Source of the DNA: Litoreibacter roseus
Lineage (GTDB): Bacteria > Pseudomonadota > Alphaproteobacteria > Rhodobacterales > Rhodobacteraceae
Assembly: GCF_009811795.1 (NCBI RefSeq)
Contig: NZ_BLJE01000005.1
Span: 1 to 64,000 of the forward strand
DNA length: 64,000 nucleotides
Direction of reading: 5' to 3'
A program made the translations under genes and the position numbers. Shown here piece after piece: positions 8,071-16,926 of the stretch. The notes under the pieces are model-generated. The model saw only the letters and a list, made by a program, of their open reading frames with translations. It made no database searches and was not told the DNA's origin. Each line of letters starts with the position of its first letter. Positions within the stretch are counted from its first letter, which is position 1.

Positions 8071-8490
8071 ATGGACTTCGAAACGCTGTTCTCAATCGCC
8101 GGTCTTATCGCAATGGTCGGCTGGCTATGTTTGATCTTCTCACCACTCATCCCGACATGGGCGGACTGGATCGCAGGAATGATCTTGCCGATTATCCTAT
8201 CCTTGGGCTACGTTATCCTTCTCGTCATACCGTCCTCTGACAGTGCCGGTGGCTTCGGAACACTGGCCGATGTGATGGTACTTTTCTCATATGAACAAGC
8301 CGCACTTGCCGGTTGGGTTCACTTTCTCGCTTTTGATCTCTTCATTGGCGCATGGGCCTGTCGCACCGCGCGCGCAGAAGGAGTGAGCTTCTGGCTCGTT
8401 GCTCCGTGCCTGCCCATGGTCTTTCTGTTTGGGCCCGCGGGCCTCCTCGCTTTTCAAGCTATCCGTGCCTTTCGCAACAGAACCGCCTAG
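8071..8490 (+). CDS. ABA4-like (DUF4281) integral membrane protein
   Basis: 139 residues with about four membrane segments: LFSIAGLIAMVGWLCLIFSP, an ILPIILSLGYVILLVI helix, a helix around FLAFDLFIGAWACRTA, and VAPCLPMVFLFGPAGLLAF. The motif HFLAFDLFIGAW, then a loop and PxMxFxFGPxGLL, matches the ABA4/DUF4281 family. In plants that family is linked to neoxanthin formation; in bacteria its role is unclear. It is divergent from a MarR regulator with a shared palindrome, so it is probably inducible. The function in this organism is unknown. Confidence 0.75.
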   Translation: MDFETLFSIAGLIAMVGWLCLIFSPLIPTWADWIAGMILPIILSLGYVILLVIPSSDSAGGFGTLADVMVLFSYEQAALAGWVHFLAFDLFIGAWACRTARAEGVSFWLVAPCLPMVFLFGPAGLLAFQAIRAFRNRTA

Positions 8491-8509
8491 GCGACAATTC
8501 CGCGTAAGC

Positions 8510-9130
8510 AAATGTTCGTGCGTCGCGCAGCATCAGTTACCTGGGCTCATAGCCGCCGTTGGAGGCGTCACGGCATCTGCCGTTGCATCGCGAGAGCGGC
8601 TTTCGAGGACGGCCCATAGGAGACATCCAACACGTTGTTCCGATGCTGCAGTCGCAGTCCGCATAGCGGACATTTGCTGCACCAGCATATCGCTACTCCT
8701 GTCAGATGACTGGTGCGCGGGACAAAGCAAACCCGACTTTCGCCGCAGCAGCGCCGACGTCTGCTTTCGAGAAACTTGGCCGCTCACAAACGGTCGTTTT
8801 TGTCACAGGCGGTGCTGATGCCGGAATCGTTGAAAAATCTTGTGCCACAAACCCTTGGCAAAACCGCCTTTGATTTTGTCACGTTTCTGGCAGGAGCCAA
8901 GGAGCGGACATTTGTGCACAATGCAGCATCTTACAATAAGGGCTCAATCCTGCCGTTAGCCGCTTCGCGACATTACCGCAGATTGGCCGCGATCCGACCG
9001 CCAAGGACGGCCCAGAGCCGACCTTCGACACGTAGTGGCGATGCTGAAATAGCAGCCCGCTTACCAGACATTCGCTGCAGGTGCATGATCGCCTGCCGGT
9101 CGAACGCACGATGCGGACAATCCTGCCGTT
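8510..9130. repeat. Gene-free stretch with two interspersed repeat copies
   Basis: Copy one (8510-8770) contains 'tcgcgcagcatcagttacct', 'gaggacggcccataggagac' and 'agcggacatttgctgcacca'. Copy two (8900-9130) contains 'tttgtgcacaatgcagcatc', 'aaggacggcccagagccgac' and 'ccagacattcgctgcaggtg'. The central 100 bases hold a short coding-like phrase (TVVFVTGGADAG) without start or continuation. No gene is called. Confidence 0.6.
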
Positions 9131-9132
9131 GG

Positions 9133-9621
9133 TTAATTTCGCGAAAGCTTCGCCTGAAGCCGTTTCAGCATGTTTTTTACAATCAACCGATGAGCAATTC
9201 CGACGGGTAACATGTACCCTTTACCGAATAGATTGTGCACTTGGACTGATGAAGTAATGGAAAGCTCTTTGCCCTGAGTACTAACGCATGTCATCACGTC
9301 AAGATGGCGATCCCGCTCAGTCAACACCAATGTGCTGTCATCGGTATATTCAACTAGAAAGAAATCCAAATAATCGCCAACTGAAACAGTATCTTCACGC
9401 GCGCCAGAGAAGCCGCCGATCGACTTCACGCCAAATCTGACCGACACCGCATCCCGTATTTTGAACGCGATATTGAGCAATGGTTGCGGATCTTCCATTA
9501 TCAGATTCCACGCTTGCAACGAAGACAGGTGCTCCGCCAGGCTAACGCTCTGTTTGTCAAAGTAATTGAGGGTCGCAACCGGTGCCAAAACTCGGACTGG
9601 GCTGCCATCTAATGTGATCAT
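9133..9621 (-). CDS. DUF2867-like protein
   Basis: About 162 residues. The middle part (FKIRDAVSVRFGVKSIGGFSG, then YLDFFLVEYTDDSTLVLTERDRHLDV) has the R-x6-FG-x4 and DRHLDV pattern of DUF2867 proteins, whose function is unknown and which often sit beside NAD-binding epimerases. No such partner is present here. The frame is open to an ATG at 9648, but that end lies in repeat DNA (ctgcactgcagcat), so the ATG at 9621 (MITLDGSPVRVLAP) is preferred. Confidence 0.65.
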   Translation of the reverse strand: MITLDGSPVRVLAPVATLNYFDKQSVSLAEHLSSLQAWNLIMEDPQPLLNIAFKIRDAVSVRFGVKSIGGFSGAREDTVSVGDYLDFFLVEYTDDSTLVLTERDRHLDVMTCVSTQGKELSITSSVQVHNLFGKGYMLPVGIAHRLIVKNMLKRLQAKLSRN

Positions 9622-9639
9622 ATTCGCAGGATAGCTGCA

Positions 9640-9800
9640 CTGCAGCATAAGTCAATTCGGGCTCCAAGCCGCCCTCGGATGCGGCGCAGCATCAGCAAGA
9701 TGGGTGCTGCCAGTCAAGCTGCTGTCGGCCCAAACCAGACCTTCAACAGAGTTCTTGATGCCGCACTGCAGCTTCCCCGAAGCGGACATTGACCGCTAAA
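9640..9800. repeat. Interspersed repeat copy
   Basis: Contains 'gcactgcagcataag', 'ggatgcggcgcagcatcagc', 'tcggcccaaaccagaccttc' and 'ccgaagcggacattgaccgc'. The gene-free gap up to 9943 has nothing else I can name. Confidence 0.65.
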
Positions 9801-9943
9801 CCTGCTGGAGCTCCGATCAACGAACCTCTAAGCCAAGAACGATGTGACCAAGTCATGCCGGAAGAGCCGCTCCGAGGCGGCACTTACCTTGGGCTCATGT
9901 GCAGTAACTCTGACAGCCAGGCACCCTCATCCAATTTCGGACG

Positions 9944-10942
9944 CTAGGCGATGTCGTAGGTAACCGGGAAATGATCAGAAGCATCCAAGAGAACTTGCTT
10001 GTGCGGTCTTGCTGCGTCCAACTGAAAAGGATTCCAAACAAGCGCGCCGTCTCCATTGGATGGCGCGATACCCGCTGAAACGATGATATGGTCAATGAGA
10101 GCGTTAACTTTGTCACCGGTGAAGCTGTCAGTAAACCTAGCGGTCGAGGGTTCCCAGCCGTAACGGCCAAACTTTGGTCGTCCGATCGGATACCGCAGCA
10201 TTCCGTCCAGATCGAAAACATCGCCAAGGATCAGTTCAACAGCACTGCGTCCGAACCGACTCTCATAATAGTCAAATCCCGGACCGTCGTTTATGTCGCC
10301 CATCACGACAAACGAACGGCCTTCATTCAGCCAATCATCGACACGCAGTCGGATCGATGAGCATTCTGCAAAAAGCTTGCGCCGGTTGCGGTCTGAGGCT
10401 CGTTCAAAGTGAACGCGATCCATTGCGCTGAAGATACCTTTTGACTTTGCGTGCGCGACAAGCACCCAGAAGTCCGCGCCGCCATCAGCCCGCGAGACCC
10501 TTGCTTCCAACGGCGGGCGATAGTGCTTGTAGAGCTCTTTGATGCCATCCGCATCACTGTCGGCCTGGAAAGCCTCATTGAAAGGCGGATTGGTCTTGTG
10601 TCCCGTTCTGCCGCCGGGGTCATGCGCCAACGAACACACGTTTGGATCGAACATCGCCGCAATTTCCTGACGACCTGCGGATGGAAACCCTATCATTGCG
10701 TCGGCCTGTCTAAGCCCCTTGGCAGCGGCAAAATTCTTTAGTGCTGCGACCGTGTCCCGCTCACCCGTCGTCGTAGTCGTGTTGGGACCCTCCGTGACGC
10801 CGATCAGGTCAGGATCAATCGCTGTGAGGACGGCCGCCACAGCGTCTAGTTTGCTTGTCGCCTCGGGCGTGGTCTTCAGAGAATTATCATCTTCAAAACA
10901 GTCATCAAACCACTCGATGTTATAAGACATTATTCGCATCAA
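9944..10942 (-). CDS. Endonuclease/exonuclease/phosphatase-family protein
   Basis: 332 residues with the ordered motifs of the Mg-dependent EEP superfamily: SYNIEW near the N-terminus, Glu in GVTEGPN, MGDINDGPG in the centre with the Asp/Asn pair, DHIIVS, and the terminal SDHFPV containing the catalytic His. There is no signal peptide, so it is cytoplasmic. Substrates in this superfamily range from DNA to phospholipids and cannot be assigned here. The gene stands alone between repeat-containing spacers. Confidence 0.85.
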   Translation of the reverse strand: MMRIMSYNIEWFDDCFEDDNSLKTTPEATSKLDAVAAVLTAIDPDLIGVTEGPNTTTTTGERDTVAALKNFAAAKGLRQADAMIGFPSAGRQEIAAMFDPNVCSLAHDPGGRTGHKTNPPFNEAFQADSDADGIKELYKHYRPPLEARVSRADGGADFWVLVAHAKSKGIFSAMDRVHFERASDRNRRKLFAECSSIRLRVDDWLNEGRSFVVMGDINDGPGFDYYESRFGRSAVELILGDVFDLDGMLRYPIGRPKFGRYGWEPSTARFTDSFTGDKVNALIDHIIVSAGIAPSNGDGALVWNPFQLDAARPHKQVLLDASDHFPVTYDIA

Positions 10943-11039
10943 ATTACTCCAACTCTGACTTTCGACTATTCAATCTTCAGAACGTATCACGTTTACGACG
11001 ATTTATGAAAATGCAGCGCGTTGTTGGTCAGTCGTGACC

Positions 11040-11140
11040 TCCCCTCTTAAAAGGCCCTAAGCCGGCCTTGCGCACGGTTGCTGCAACTGCAGCCCGGATA
11101 GCCGACATTCGCGGCGCCTGCGCGCTCTGAACGGCGGTCG
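11040..11140. repeat. Interspersed repeat copy (partial)
   Basis: Contains 'aaggccctaagccggccttg', 'ctgcaactgcagcccggata' and 'gccgacattcgcggcgcctg', the second half of the repeat family. The rest of the 10943-11231 spacer is AT-rich and should hold the promoters of the two divergent genes, but no clear box pair was identified. Confidence 0.6.
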
Positions 11141-11231
11141 ATGTCTCAAGACTCTACTAAAGCTGCCGTTGACTAAAACTCATCTAGGTAGCTATCCTTT
11201 GAAGCATTGATTTAAATCTAATGGTGTTTTG

Positions 11232-13619
11232 ATGTTCGAGCATGGCTATCGTATCGTTTTTGCCGGTGTCTTCGTCTCGTTTGCGACTGGACTGAATGCA
11301 CAAGATATCGGGCCTTCGGACTACGGAATTGATCTTAACTTACGTAGTGAGTTGCTCAGGCCACAGCAAGCAGTCCCAGCTTTACCGAATGGGTTCGGCG
11401 TACGAATTGACAATGACTCTTTGGAACTGATTTCGCCACGCGTGTTGCCTGGGACCATGTTGTCACCAAGCACAACAATAAATGACGACTTTACTTTTGA
11501 CCTAAGCGATCCACTTCGTGATAATCGACCAGTCACGGAGCTGGACCCGGCATTGCAGGCCCTAATTTTCACGCAAAACCGTGACCTTGAAGGATTGGCA
11601 GCAATTGCAGGACAGCAAGAGGTGATCGAGCGGTTTGGATCGGATGCACCGATCGATGACATTTTGCAAGGTTTGGAAGTTACCCAATCGCAACCAATCG
11701 CGACATTCACACCTGACGACATGCGTGCAATTATTGCACAACAACCGCAACTCACGGATACCGCACGAGCGATTGTGTGGTCCGAATTTGTCAATCAAAA
11801 TAGTGGCGGCTATGCGGACATTGGTCTCGCTAATGCAATGGCCTTTGCGCCTGAGCCGGTGAGTGAGAGTTTTGGCATACTGCTAGCGCAATCCGATTCA
11901 TCTTCGCGTGATGAGCTGATGGTGGAATGGCTGAATGCAAATCCCACCACCTCCGATCCTCGTGCATTGGGGGCACTATACGACAGGTCTTATGAGGGGT
12001 TCTCATTGCCTCAAGCCGGCCTGACAGAGCTGACAGTCGAAGAGACGCTCTCTCGTTTGGCACCCCTTGGCATGGACCCATTGGCTGACCATCTTCGTGC
12101 CCGTATTGAAAGAGATCAAGGCAATCTCGAAGGGGCTCTTGCTGCATTCAACGAAGCAGTTTCAGACGAAAACTCGCCTGCGTCTGCACTAACGGATTTC
12201 GCGAATTTTAGCGCTCAGAATCCGCAATTGCCGGGTGTCCTATCAGATCGGCAAATTGTCAGTACTTACTTGGATGGTTTTGTAGGTGGTGATTTTGAGG
12301 CGCTGGAACATCTTAGTTCCTATCCGAACACACCAAATGCTGTGATAATTGCCGCGACTGCTCAAGCATTGGTCCAGGCTGAAACTCCTCAAGAACGGGC
12401 AATTGCTGCCCAGCAAGAGCGAAACCTGTGTGCGGCCTATGGCGGTCGAGATGGTGGACCCTGCGAGGCTCCGTCTATGATCTACTTTACCAACCGTGCC
12501 GAGATTGCCGGTGAAGGTTATTCCAACGAACCTGCATCGAATGGGAAGGTTCACTTTGGTCATCTGGACGTACCTTTGTTGTCCGAATTGCATCGGCGAC
12601 GCGATGATCTTGGCAGATGGGGTGCGCGATCATGTGTGACAGAGACTCTGCTGGCACAAGGGGTCTTTGATTGCGATCAAGATATTGCTCGCAATGCGAC
12701 TGACGCCGGGCCGTTGCAGTTTGATGTTGCCGAAGTTGACGCCTTCACGGAAGTGCTGAAGCCGTCGAGCACTGGCACAACAGAGCAACAAGCTGTGGTA
12801 TACATTCACGGTTTCAACAACTCACTAGAAGATGCCGCGCGTGACTTCGCCCGCATTATTCTGACTGCGAGGCTTCAAGGGAGCTTTCAGCCAATTCTAG
12901 TTAGCTGGCCTTCCCAAGCAACCGCGGTTTTTGACACAAGCGGAAGGCTGAGCTTGCCGGTCAACCAGTATAGGTTGGACCGAAGCCGCGTACGCGACTC
13001 CTGTCAGCAGATCAAAGGTGCGTTTTTGGACATTCGCAGTGCGTATGGCGATGAGAACGTACACATCATTGTGCATTCGATGGGTAGCTACATGTTGCAC
13101 CAAGTGCTCAATGGATGCCCAAATGCAGACGACGCTAACACACAGCTTCAAGGTACCATTGCAAAGAACATCGTTTTTTCAGCTGCGGACCTTGCGAAAA
13201 GTGTGTTTGAAGCAGACAGAGAACTGATACTTAATGCTGCAGAACGCGTGACCATCTATGTTGCGCCAAGTGATCCTGTCCTTGAGTTCTCATCATCTTT
13301 GGAAAGACTGGAGATCGGCCCTGGGGATGGACCAAGACTTGGCAGCGGATACGATACTCTAGCGAATACGCCCGATGATCGCTTGATGATCGTAAATACG
13401 CTTTTTGCTGAATTCGTTGAAACTGCGTCTGGCCCAACCCTGTACAATACTAACCACAGCTATCACATCAACACACCGGCCGTTCGTCGTGATATTTCGA
13501 TGCTGTTGCGCGGCCATGTTAGAGATCAGGCAGAGAGGTGCCTTGCGCCATCAGATGTTATCTTGGACGGGACAGATGATCATCCAAGTAGCTACTATAT
13601 TGTTCCAAATTGCCTGTAA
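11232..13619 (+). CDS. Secreted DUF900-type alpha/beta hydrolase with a long N-terminal region
   Basis: 795 residues. The Sec signal peptide (FAGVFVSFATGLNAQ) is cleaved near residue 22. Residues about 30-400 are helical with TPR-like stretches. Residues about 410-795 form a DUF900 alpha/beta hydrolase: MIYFTNRAEIAG opening, oxyanion-side VVYIHGFNNS, nucleophile elbow HSMGSY (Ser616), acid Asp681 in APSDPVL, and histidines 742/745 in NTNHSYH. It is therefore a probable exported lipase or esterase. DUF900 proteins are usually about 350-450 residues, so this one is unusually long. It stands alone on its strand. Confidence 0.8.
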   Translation: MFEHGYRIVFAGVFVSFATGLNAQDIGPSDYGIDLNLRSELLRPQQAVPALPNGFGVRIDNDSLELISPRVLPGTMLSPSTTINDDFTFDLSDPLRDNRPVTELDPALQALIFTQNRDLEGLAAIAGQQEVIERFGSDAPIDDILQGLEVTQSQPIATFTPDDMRAIIAQQPQLTDTARAIVWSEFVNQNSGGYADIGLANAMAFAPEPVSESFGILLAQSDSSSRDELMVEWLNANPTTSDPRALGALYDRSYEGFSLPQAGLTELTVEETLSRLAPLGMDPLADHLRARIERDQGNLEGALAAFNEAVSDENSPASALTDFANFSAQNPQLPGVLSDRQIVSTYLDGFVGGDFEALEHLSSYPNTPNAVIIAATAQALVQAETPQERAIAAQQERNLCAAYGGRDGGPCEAPSMIYFTNRAEIAGEGYSNEPASNGKVHFGHLDVPLLSELHRRRDDLGRWGARSCVTETLLAQGVFDCDQDIARNATDAGPLQFDVAEVDAFTEVLKPSSTGTTEQQAVVYIHGFNNSLEDAARDFARIILTARLQGSFQPILVSWPSQATAVFDTSGRLSLPVNQYRLDRSRVRDSCQQIKGAFLDIRSAYGDENVHIIVHSMGSYMLHQVLNGCPNADDANTQLQGTIAKNIVFSAADLAKSVFEADRELILNAAERVTIYVAPSDPVLEFSSSLERLEIGPGDGPRLGSGYDTLANTPDDRLMIVNTLFAEFVETASGPTLYNTNHSYHINTPAVRRDISMLLRGHVRDQAERCLAPSDVILDGTDDHPSSYYIVPNCL

Positions 13620-13699
13620 TGGGAGGTGCGACACCATCTGACTTGAGGTCTATAGAGTATTGTGACCGCTAAGCAGGTATGCCCGACGCTTGACCCCCC

Positions 13700-13855
13700 T
13701 GGCTTCTGTTACCGGCCCATACCCGCCATTGGCCAGGTCCATCTGTCGCCGCGGTGCAGCCCGTCGAACTAGCCGTTCGCTGCACTGCCGAAATCTCGAT
13801 CAGCTCGAACTCACAGTCAGCGGACTTTGCTGCCATTGGCGGATGCCCCGCAATT
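13700..13855. repeat. Interspersed repeat copy
   Basis: Contains 'ccggcccatacccgccattg', 'gaactagccgttcgctgcac' and 'gaactcacagtcagcggact'. It forms the 3' end of the minus-strand open frame that follows. Confidence 0.6.
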
Positions 13856-14152
13856 GTCCGCTATTTTGTTGTTGCTCTCTAATCTTGACTCATATGCTGT
13901 GTCGCGCTTGCCCCTCAATTGGCGGCAAATAGAGAGGGCGAAGATCGCCCAAAAGATTGATCGTATTTGCTTCAAAGACGTCTGAGACTGTATTTCCGCA
14001 ATTCCAATAAGTTCATTGATCGGCGTATTGCTGGGAAGGCTGGCCAATACCGACATAAGCGCATTGACTTGCGAAACGCGCCCACTGTGGCTCTTCAGAT
14101 AAAAGCGCAAAGCTTTACGAACCTCACCGATATACCGACCTATTGCACAGTG
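13817..14152 (-). CDS. Unassigned open frame continuing in frame after the upstream stop
   Basis: Directly after the TGA of the 443-residue gene (14153-14155) the same frame stays open for about 110 codons. It reads IGRYIGEVRKALRFYLKSHS, later INELIGIAEIQSQTSLKQ, a hydrophobic stretch SIFWAIFALSICRQL, and ends in repeat DNA. There is no ATG or GTG at its beginning; the first usual start is a TTG at 14110. It may be a separate small gene, a readthrough extension, or the rest of a gene cut by a nonsense mutation. No family recognised. Confidence 0.35.
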   Translation of the reverse strand, partial: HCAIGRYIGEVRKALRFYLKSHSGRVSQVNALMSVLASLPSNTPINELIGIAEIQSQTSLKQIRSIFWAIFALSICRQLRGKRDTAYESRLESNNKIADNCGASANGSKVR

Positions 14153-15484
14153 TCAGGACCCTGTAGATTTCCCTGGAACAAAGACCACTGGCTTTATCTC
14201 TGTATCCATCGTCACATCAGGGCTGGACCGTCCATGGGTTCCAATCAGGTAAGACAGAGCCGATGCCTTCGCTTCTGCTGTGCTGGGCATGGTTGCATCC
14301 GGATCAAGTGTCACGCCCTGGCTGTCGCAAAGCGCCCGGAACCCGTCCATGAGGCGAGCCGACAGATCGGCCTCGGCCATATCCCGCAGTGCCAGCGTCT
14401 TTCCGATCATCCTGTCGATGTCCGCATTGGATGGCCAAGATGCGCTCTGACCGTCGGGCAGCAACTGAACCAATCGGAGGTGGACCCCGCGAATGCTTTC
14501 CCACTGCGTCTTCAGATGAAAGAGCTTTTCACTCTGGGGATGGGTGGGCTCAATCCTAGTCGCTTCGGCTGCCGCCCAGAGGTCAAGCGGCATGGGGTCA
14601 ACATCGGGTCCAAGTGCATCCTGAAGCAAAGCGTAGTGTTTTTCAAACCACGCCATCACGTGCTCGACAGTCACGCCGGGCTTCCTGCTCAGCCGGTTCA
14701 GGGCGCGGGCAGCCTTGTTTTGTATCTCGATTTGCGTGTCCGCTTCGGAAAACATGTCTCGCGCAACCTGGTGCTCAGCGCCGGTTGGTTCGGGCTCTCC
14801 GATGCCGAGCGACAGAACATGTTCGTAAACATCCTGAAATTCGGTCGTGCGTGGTCTCTGGTCATCGGCGTACAGGACCTGACCGGAGGTGATCAGAACA
14901 GTATTTTCAAGGTTCCGTTGGGTGAGATGCCGCTTAGGGTCGACCCCATGCGCTAATGTGTAACCGGCCAGAAGCTGCGCTGTCATACGTTTCGGGATTG
15001 AGCGCTGCACATATGCGATGGGTTCCTCGAATGGAAGGACTGGACCATCTTCGTGCCACTCCCAGCGGGGCGATTCCATGCCTTTTTCGATCCATGCGCG
15101 CCGCACGCGGTCTCCTTTCTGGCGTAGTTCAAACCCGTGATCCTGCACGCTCTGGTTTTCGATATGCGACCAGATCGTAATACTTTCGAGCGTGGGGTCG
15201 AGCACTTCGAGACCGCGTGCCAAAGCGTGCAATGGAGGGCACTCGATCAATGTCAATTCTGGTTTGCCAATGGGGGTGGAAATCAGAAAGCCTGCAGAGA
15301 AGTCAAAGTGATCGGCCCGCCCCTGCCGCTCGCGTTGGTAGCGAAGCGGTGCCGCAGTAACGCCACGGGTCAAAATGGCGCCCTGATTTTCAGCACGCAG
15401 CAATCCCACACAAAGGGGGAGCACCCTTTCGATGGGTGCCTTTACAATGTGAAACTTGGTGTAATCATCTTTTCGAAAGCACAT
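14153..15484 (-). CDS. Hypothetical protein, 443 aa
   Basis: A soluble protein starting MCFRKDDYTKFHIVKAP and ending VVFVPGKSTGS. Helical stretches occur in the C-terminal half (MEADLSARLMDGF-like, LRDMAEADL). I recognise no catalytic motif. Charged, Trp-containing segments (TIWSHIENQS, WEWHEDGPVLPFEE) suggest a folded enzyme-like N-terminal half. The frame continues beyond the stop. It borders the accessory island on its left and is transcribed away from the recombinase. Confidence 0.65.
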   Translation of the reverse strand: MCFRKDDYTKFHIVKAPIERVLPLCVGLLRAENQGAILTRGVTAAPLRYQRERQGRADHFDFSAGFLISTPIGKPELTLIECPPLHALARGLEVLDPTLESITIWSHIENQSVQDHGFELRQKGDRVRRAWIEKGMESPRWEWHEDGPVLPFEEPIAYVQRSIPKRMTAQLLAGYTLAHGVDPKRHLTQRNLENTVLITSGQVLYADDQRPRTTEFQDVYEHVLSLGIGEPEPTGAEHQVARDMFSEADTQIEIQNKAARALNRLSRKPGVTVEHVMAWFEKHYALLQDALGPDVDPMPLDLWAAAEATRIEPTHPQSEKLFHLKTQWESIRGVHLRLVQLLPDGQSASWPSNADIDRMIGKTLALRDMAEADLSARLMDGFRALCDSQGVTLDPDATMPSTAEAKASALSYLIGTHGRSSPDVTMDTEIKPVVFVPGKSTGS

Positions 15485-15564
15485 GCCGCGAAACTTTCCA
15501 CAATTCGCGCGACGGCGCTAGGCTCGACGAACGCAAGTCGATCCGATTATTCTGAGAGCTGACA

Positions 15565-15640
15565 TTCAAGGGCCTCGCAGCATTCGTCGCTCTGGGCTCT
15601 TAGCCGACTTCGGATGCGGCGCGGCATGTTGTGGTAGGAT
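15565..15640. repeat. Interspersed repeat copy (first half)
   Basis: 'gcctcgcagcattcgtcgct', 'ctgggctcttagccg' and 'cttcggatgcggcgc'. The last element also occurs at about 9688. It lies immediately upstream of the recombinase gene. Confidence 0.6.
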
Positions 15641-15698
15641 GTTCTGGTCAACGTCGGGTTGTCGTTTTGGGACGGCGTGGCGGATCGGAGGATCAGTC

Positions 15699-16331
15699 AT
15701 GGAAATACCTAACTTACCAGCCATTCGCGCACTTCGCCCCGCATGGAATAAGGGTCGCATCGTCGGTCAGAAGCGACCATTGAAGCCAAAGCACGTTTGG
15801 GCCATCCGAGTGCGACTTGAATTGGCGGAGAACCATCGCGATCTCGCATTGTTCAACATGGCGATCGACAGCAAGCTGCGCGGATGTGATCTCGTTAAGA
15901 TGAAAGTTGTCGATGTGATGGCGTCTGGTCAGATCAAGGAACGCGCATCGGTCTTGCAGAGCAAGACACAGAAACCCGTACGCTTCGAGATATCCGAAGG
16001 GACCCGCGCGTCCGTTGAGAAGTGGATGGAAGACGAGCTCATGGTCGGCTCAGAATACCTTTGGCCGGGTCGGTTCCATGAACGGCTGCATATTTCGACC
16101 CGGCAGTACGCCGGGATCGTGCGTGATTGGGTCACGTCCATTGGGCTTGAGGCGAGCGCATACGGCACCCACTCAATGCGGCGTACAAAGGTCACCCAGA
16201 TCTACAAGAAAACAGGCAACCTGCGGGCAGTACAACTTCTGCTCGGCCACACGAAGATGGACAGTACTGTTCGGTATCTTGGTGTGGAGCTCGAGGATGC
16301 GTTGGCCATTGCAGAAGCCATTGAAATCTAA
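15699..16331 (+). CDS. Minimal tyrosine recombinase/integrase (catalytic domain only)
   Basis: 210 residues from the ATG at 15699, preceded by CGGAG. Catalytic residues of the tyrosine recombinases are visible in order: Arg61 (KLRGCD), His158 and Arg161 (HSMRR), His184 (LLGHTKMD) and Tyr193 (VRYLG). The protein lacks the usual N-terminal core-binding and arm-binding domains of phage integrases, resembling short chromosomal integrases of alphaproteobacteria. It heads the accessory island and reads in the same direction as the cassette genes, so it may have served in mobility of this island. Attachment sites were not found. Confidence 0.85.
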   Translation: MEIPNLPAIRALRPAWNKGRIVGQKRPLKPKHVWAIRVRLELAENHRDLALFNMAIDSKLRGCDLVKMKVVDVMASGQIKERASVLQSKTQKPVRFEISEGTRASVEKWMEDELMVGSEYLWPGRFHERLHISTRQYAGIVRDWVTSIGLEASAYGTHSMRRTKVTQIYKKTGNLRAVQLLLGHTKMDSTVRYLGVELEDALAIAEAIEI

Positions 16332-16334
16332 CTG

Positions 16335-16430
16335 TCTTGGGTCGCCTTCACGGGCGGCCCGGAGCCGCCGTTCAAGGCACCACCACATGCCGCGATGCAG
16401 CTTCCCGATAGCGGACATCGCGGCTAAGTT
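16335..16430. repeat. Interspersed repeat copy (second half)
   Basis: 'gggcggcccggagccgccgt', 'gccgcgatgcagcttcccga' and 'gatagcggacatcgcggcta'. It is located between the recombinase and the small glycine-rich gene. Confidence 0.6.
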
Positions 16431-16451
16431 GCAAAAAAGCGCGAGGGTCGA

Positions 16452-16643
16452 ATGAAAGCCAGAGTAACAGGCAGCTTGGCCGGGGCGGCGGTTGGCTTCA
16501 TGGTTGGTGGTGGCACCGGTATTGTCGGTGGTATCTTCGGAGCGATTGCCGGAGTTCTGGTCTTCACGGCTATCGGTGCCGCTTGGGGATGGAGTGCAGG
16601 TCCTGATCTCGCGCAAACGATTCAACGCTGGCGAGGAAAGTGA
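16452..16643 (+). CDS. Glycine-zipper small membrane protein, 63 aa
   Basis: Starts MKARVTGSLAGAAVGFMVGG. One long Gly/Ala-rich hydrophobic stretch covers residues about 6-48 with GxxxG repeats (GGGTGIVGGIFGAIAG), followed by an amphipathic basic tail (TIQRWRGK). This is typical of glycine-zipper membrane peptides. Such peptides can oligomerise in membranes, and some act as toxins or effectors, but no role can be assigned from sequence. It sits between the recombinase and the PIN/STAND cassette. Confidence 0.6.
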   Translation: MKARVTGSLAGAAVGFMVGGGTGIVGGIFGAIAGVLVFTAIGAAWGWSAGPDLAQTIQRWRGK

Positions 16644-16745
16644 CGGCCCAAACCGGCCATTCACCAATCGGGCAAGATGCCGCGGCGCGGCCCGCCGAAC
16701 CTGCCTTTCGTTGCAAGCGCGAGATAGTCGACTTTTTGACGGTTC
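16640..16745. repeat. Interspersed repeat copy (second half)
   Basis: 'gacggcccaaaccggccatt', 'gcccgccgaacctgcctttc' and 'gttgcaagcgcga'. This is the last strong copy before the large cassette. The remaining bases to 16926 show no clear gene, although the PIN frame is open backwards to 16492. Confidence 0.6.
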
Positions 16746-16926
16746 ACGCGGCACGGCCACACAGCGGTTGGTGGCCGACGCGCTATACCCGCCGCTTGAT
16801 ACAATGATGGCAGCAGGAATTGTTAAAAGGTTGTTTAGGATAAGTAGCTTGCTAAGAATGCGTCTTCGCAAGCTGAGATTGCTCATCTATTTGAGCATGT
16901 TGGGGACCCGGTTTGGGAGATTTGAA

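Noticed and set aside
8750-8870. Dehydrogenase-like phrase TVVFVTGGADAG
   Set aside because: Only about 35 open codons without start or the rest of a Rossmann fold; likely chance or a very old remnant within repeat DNA.
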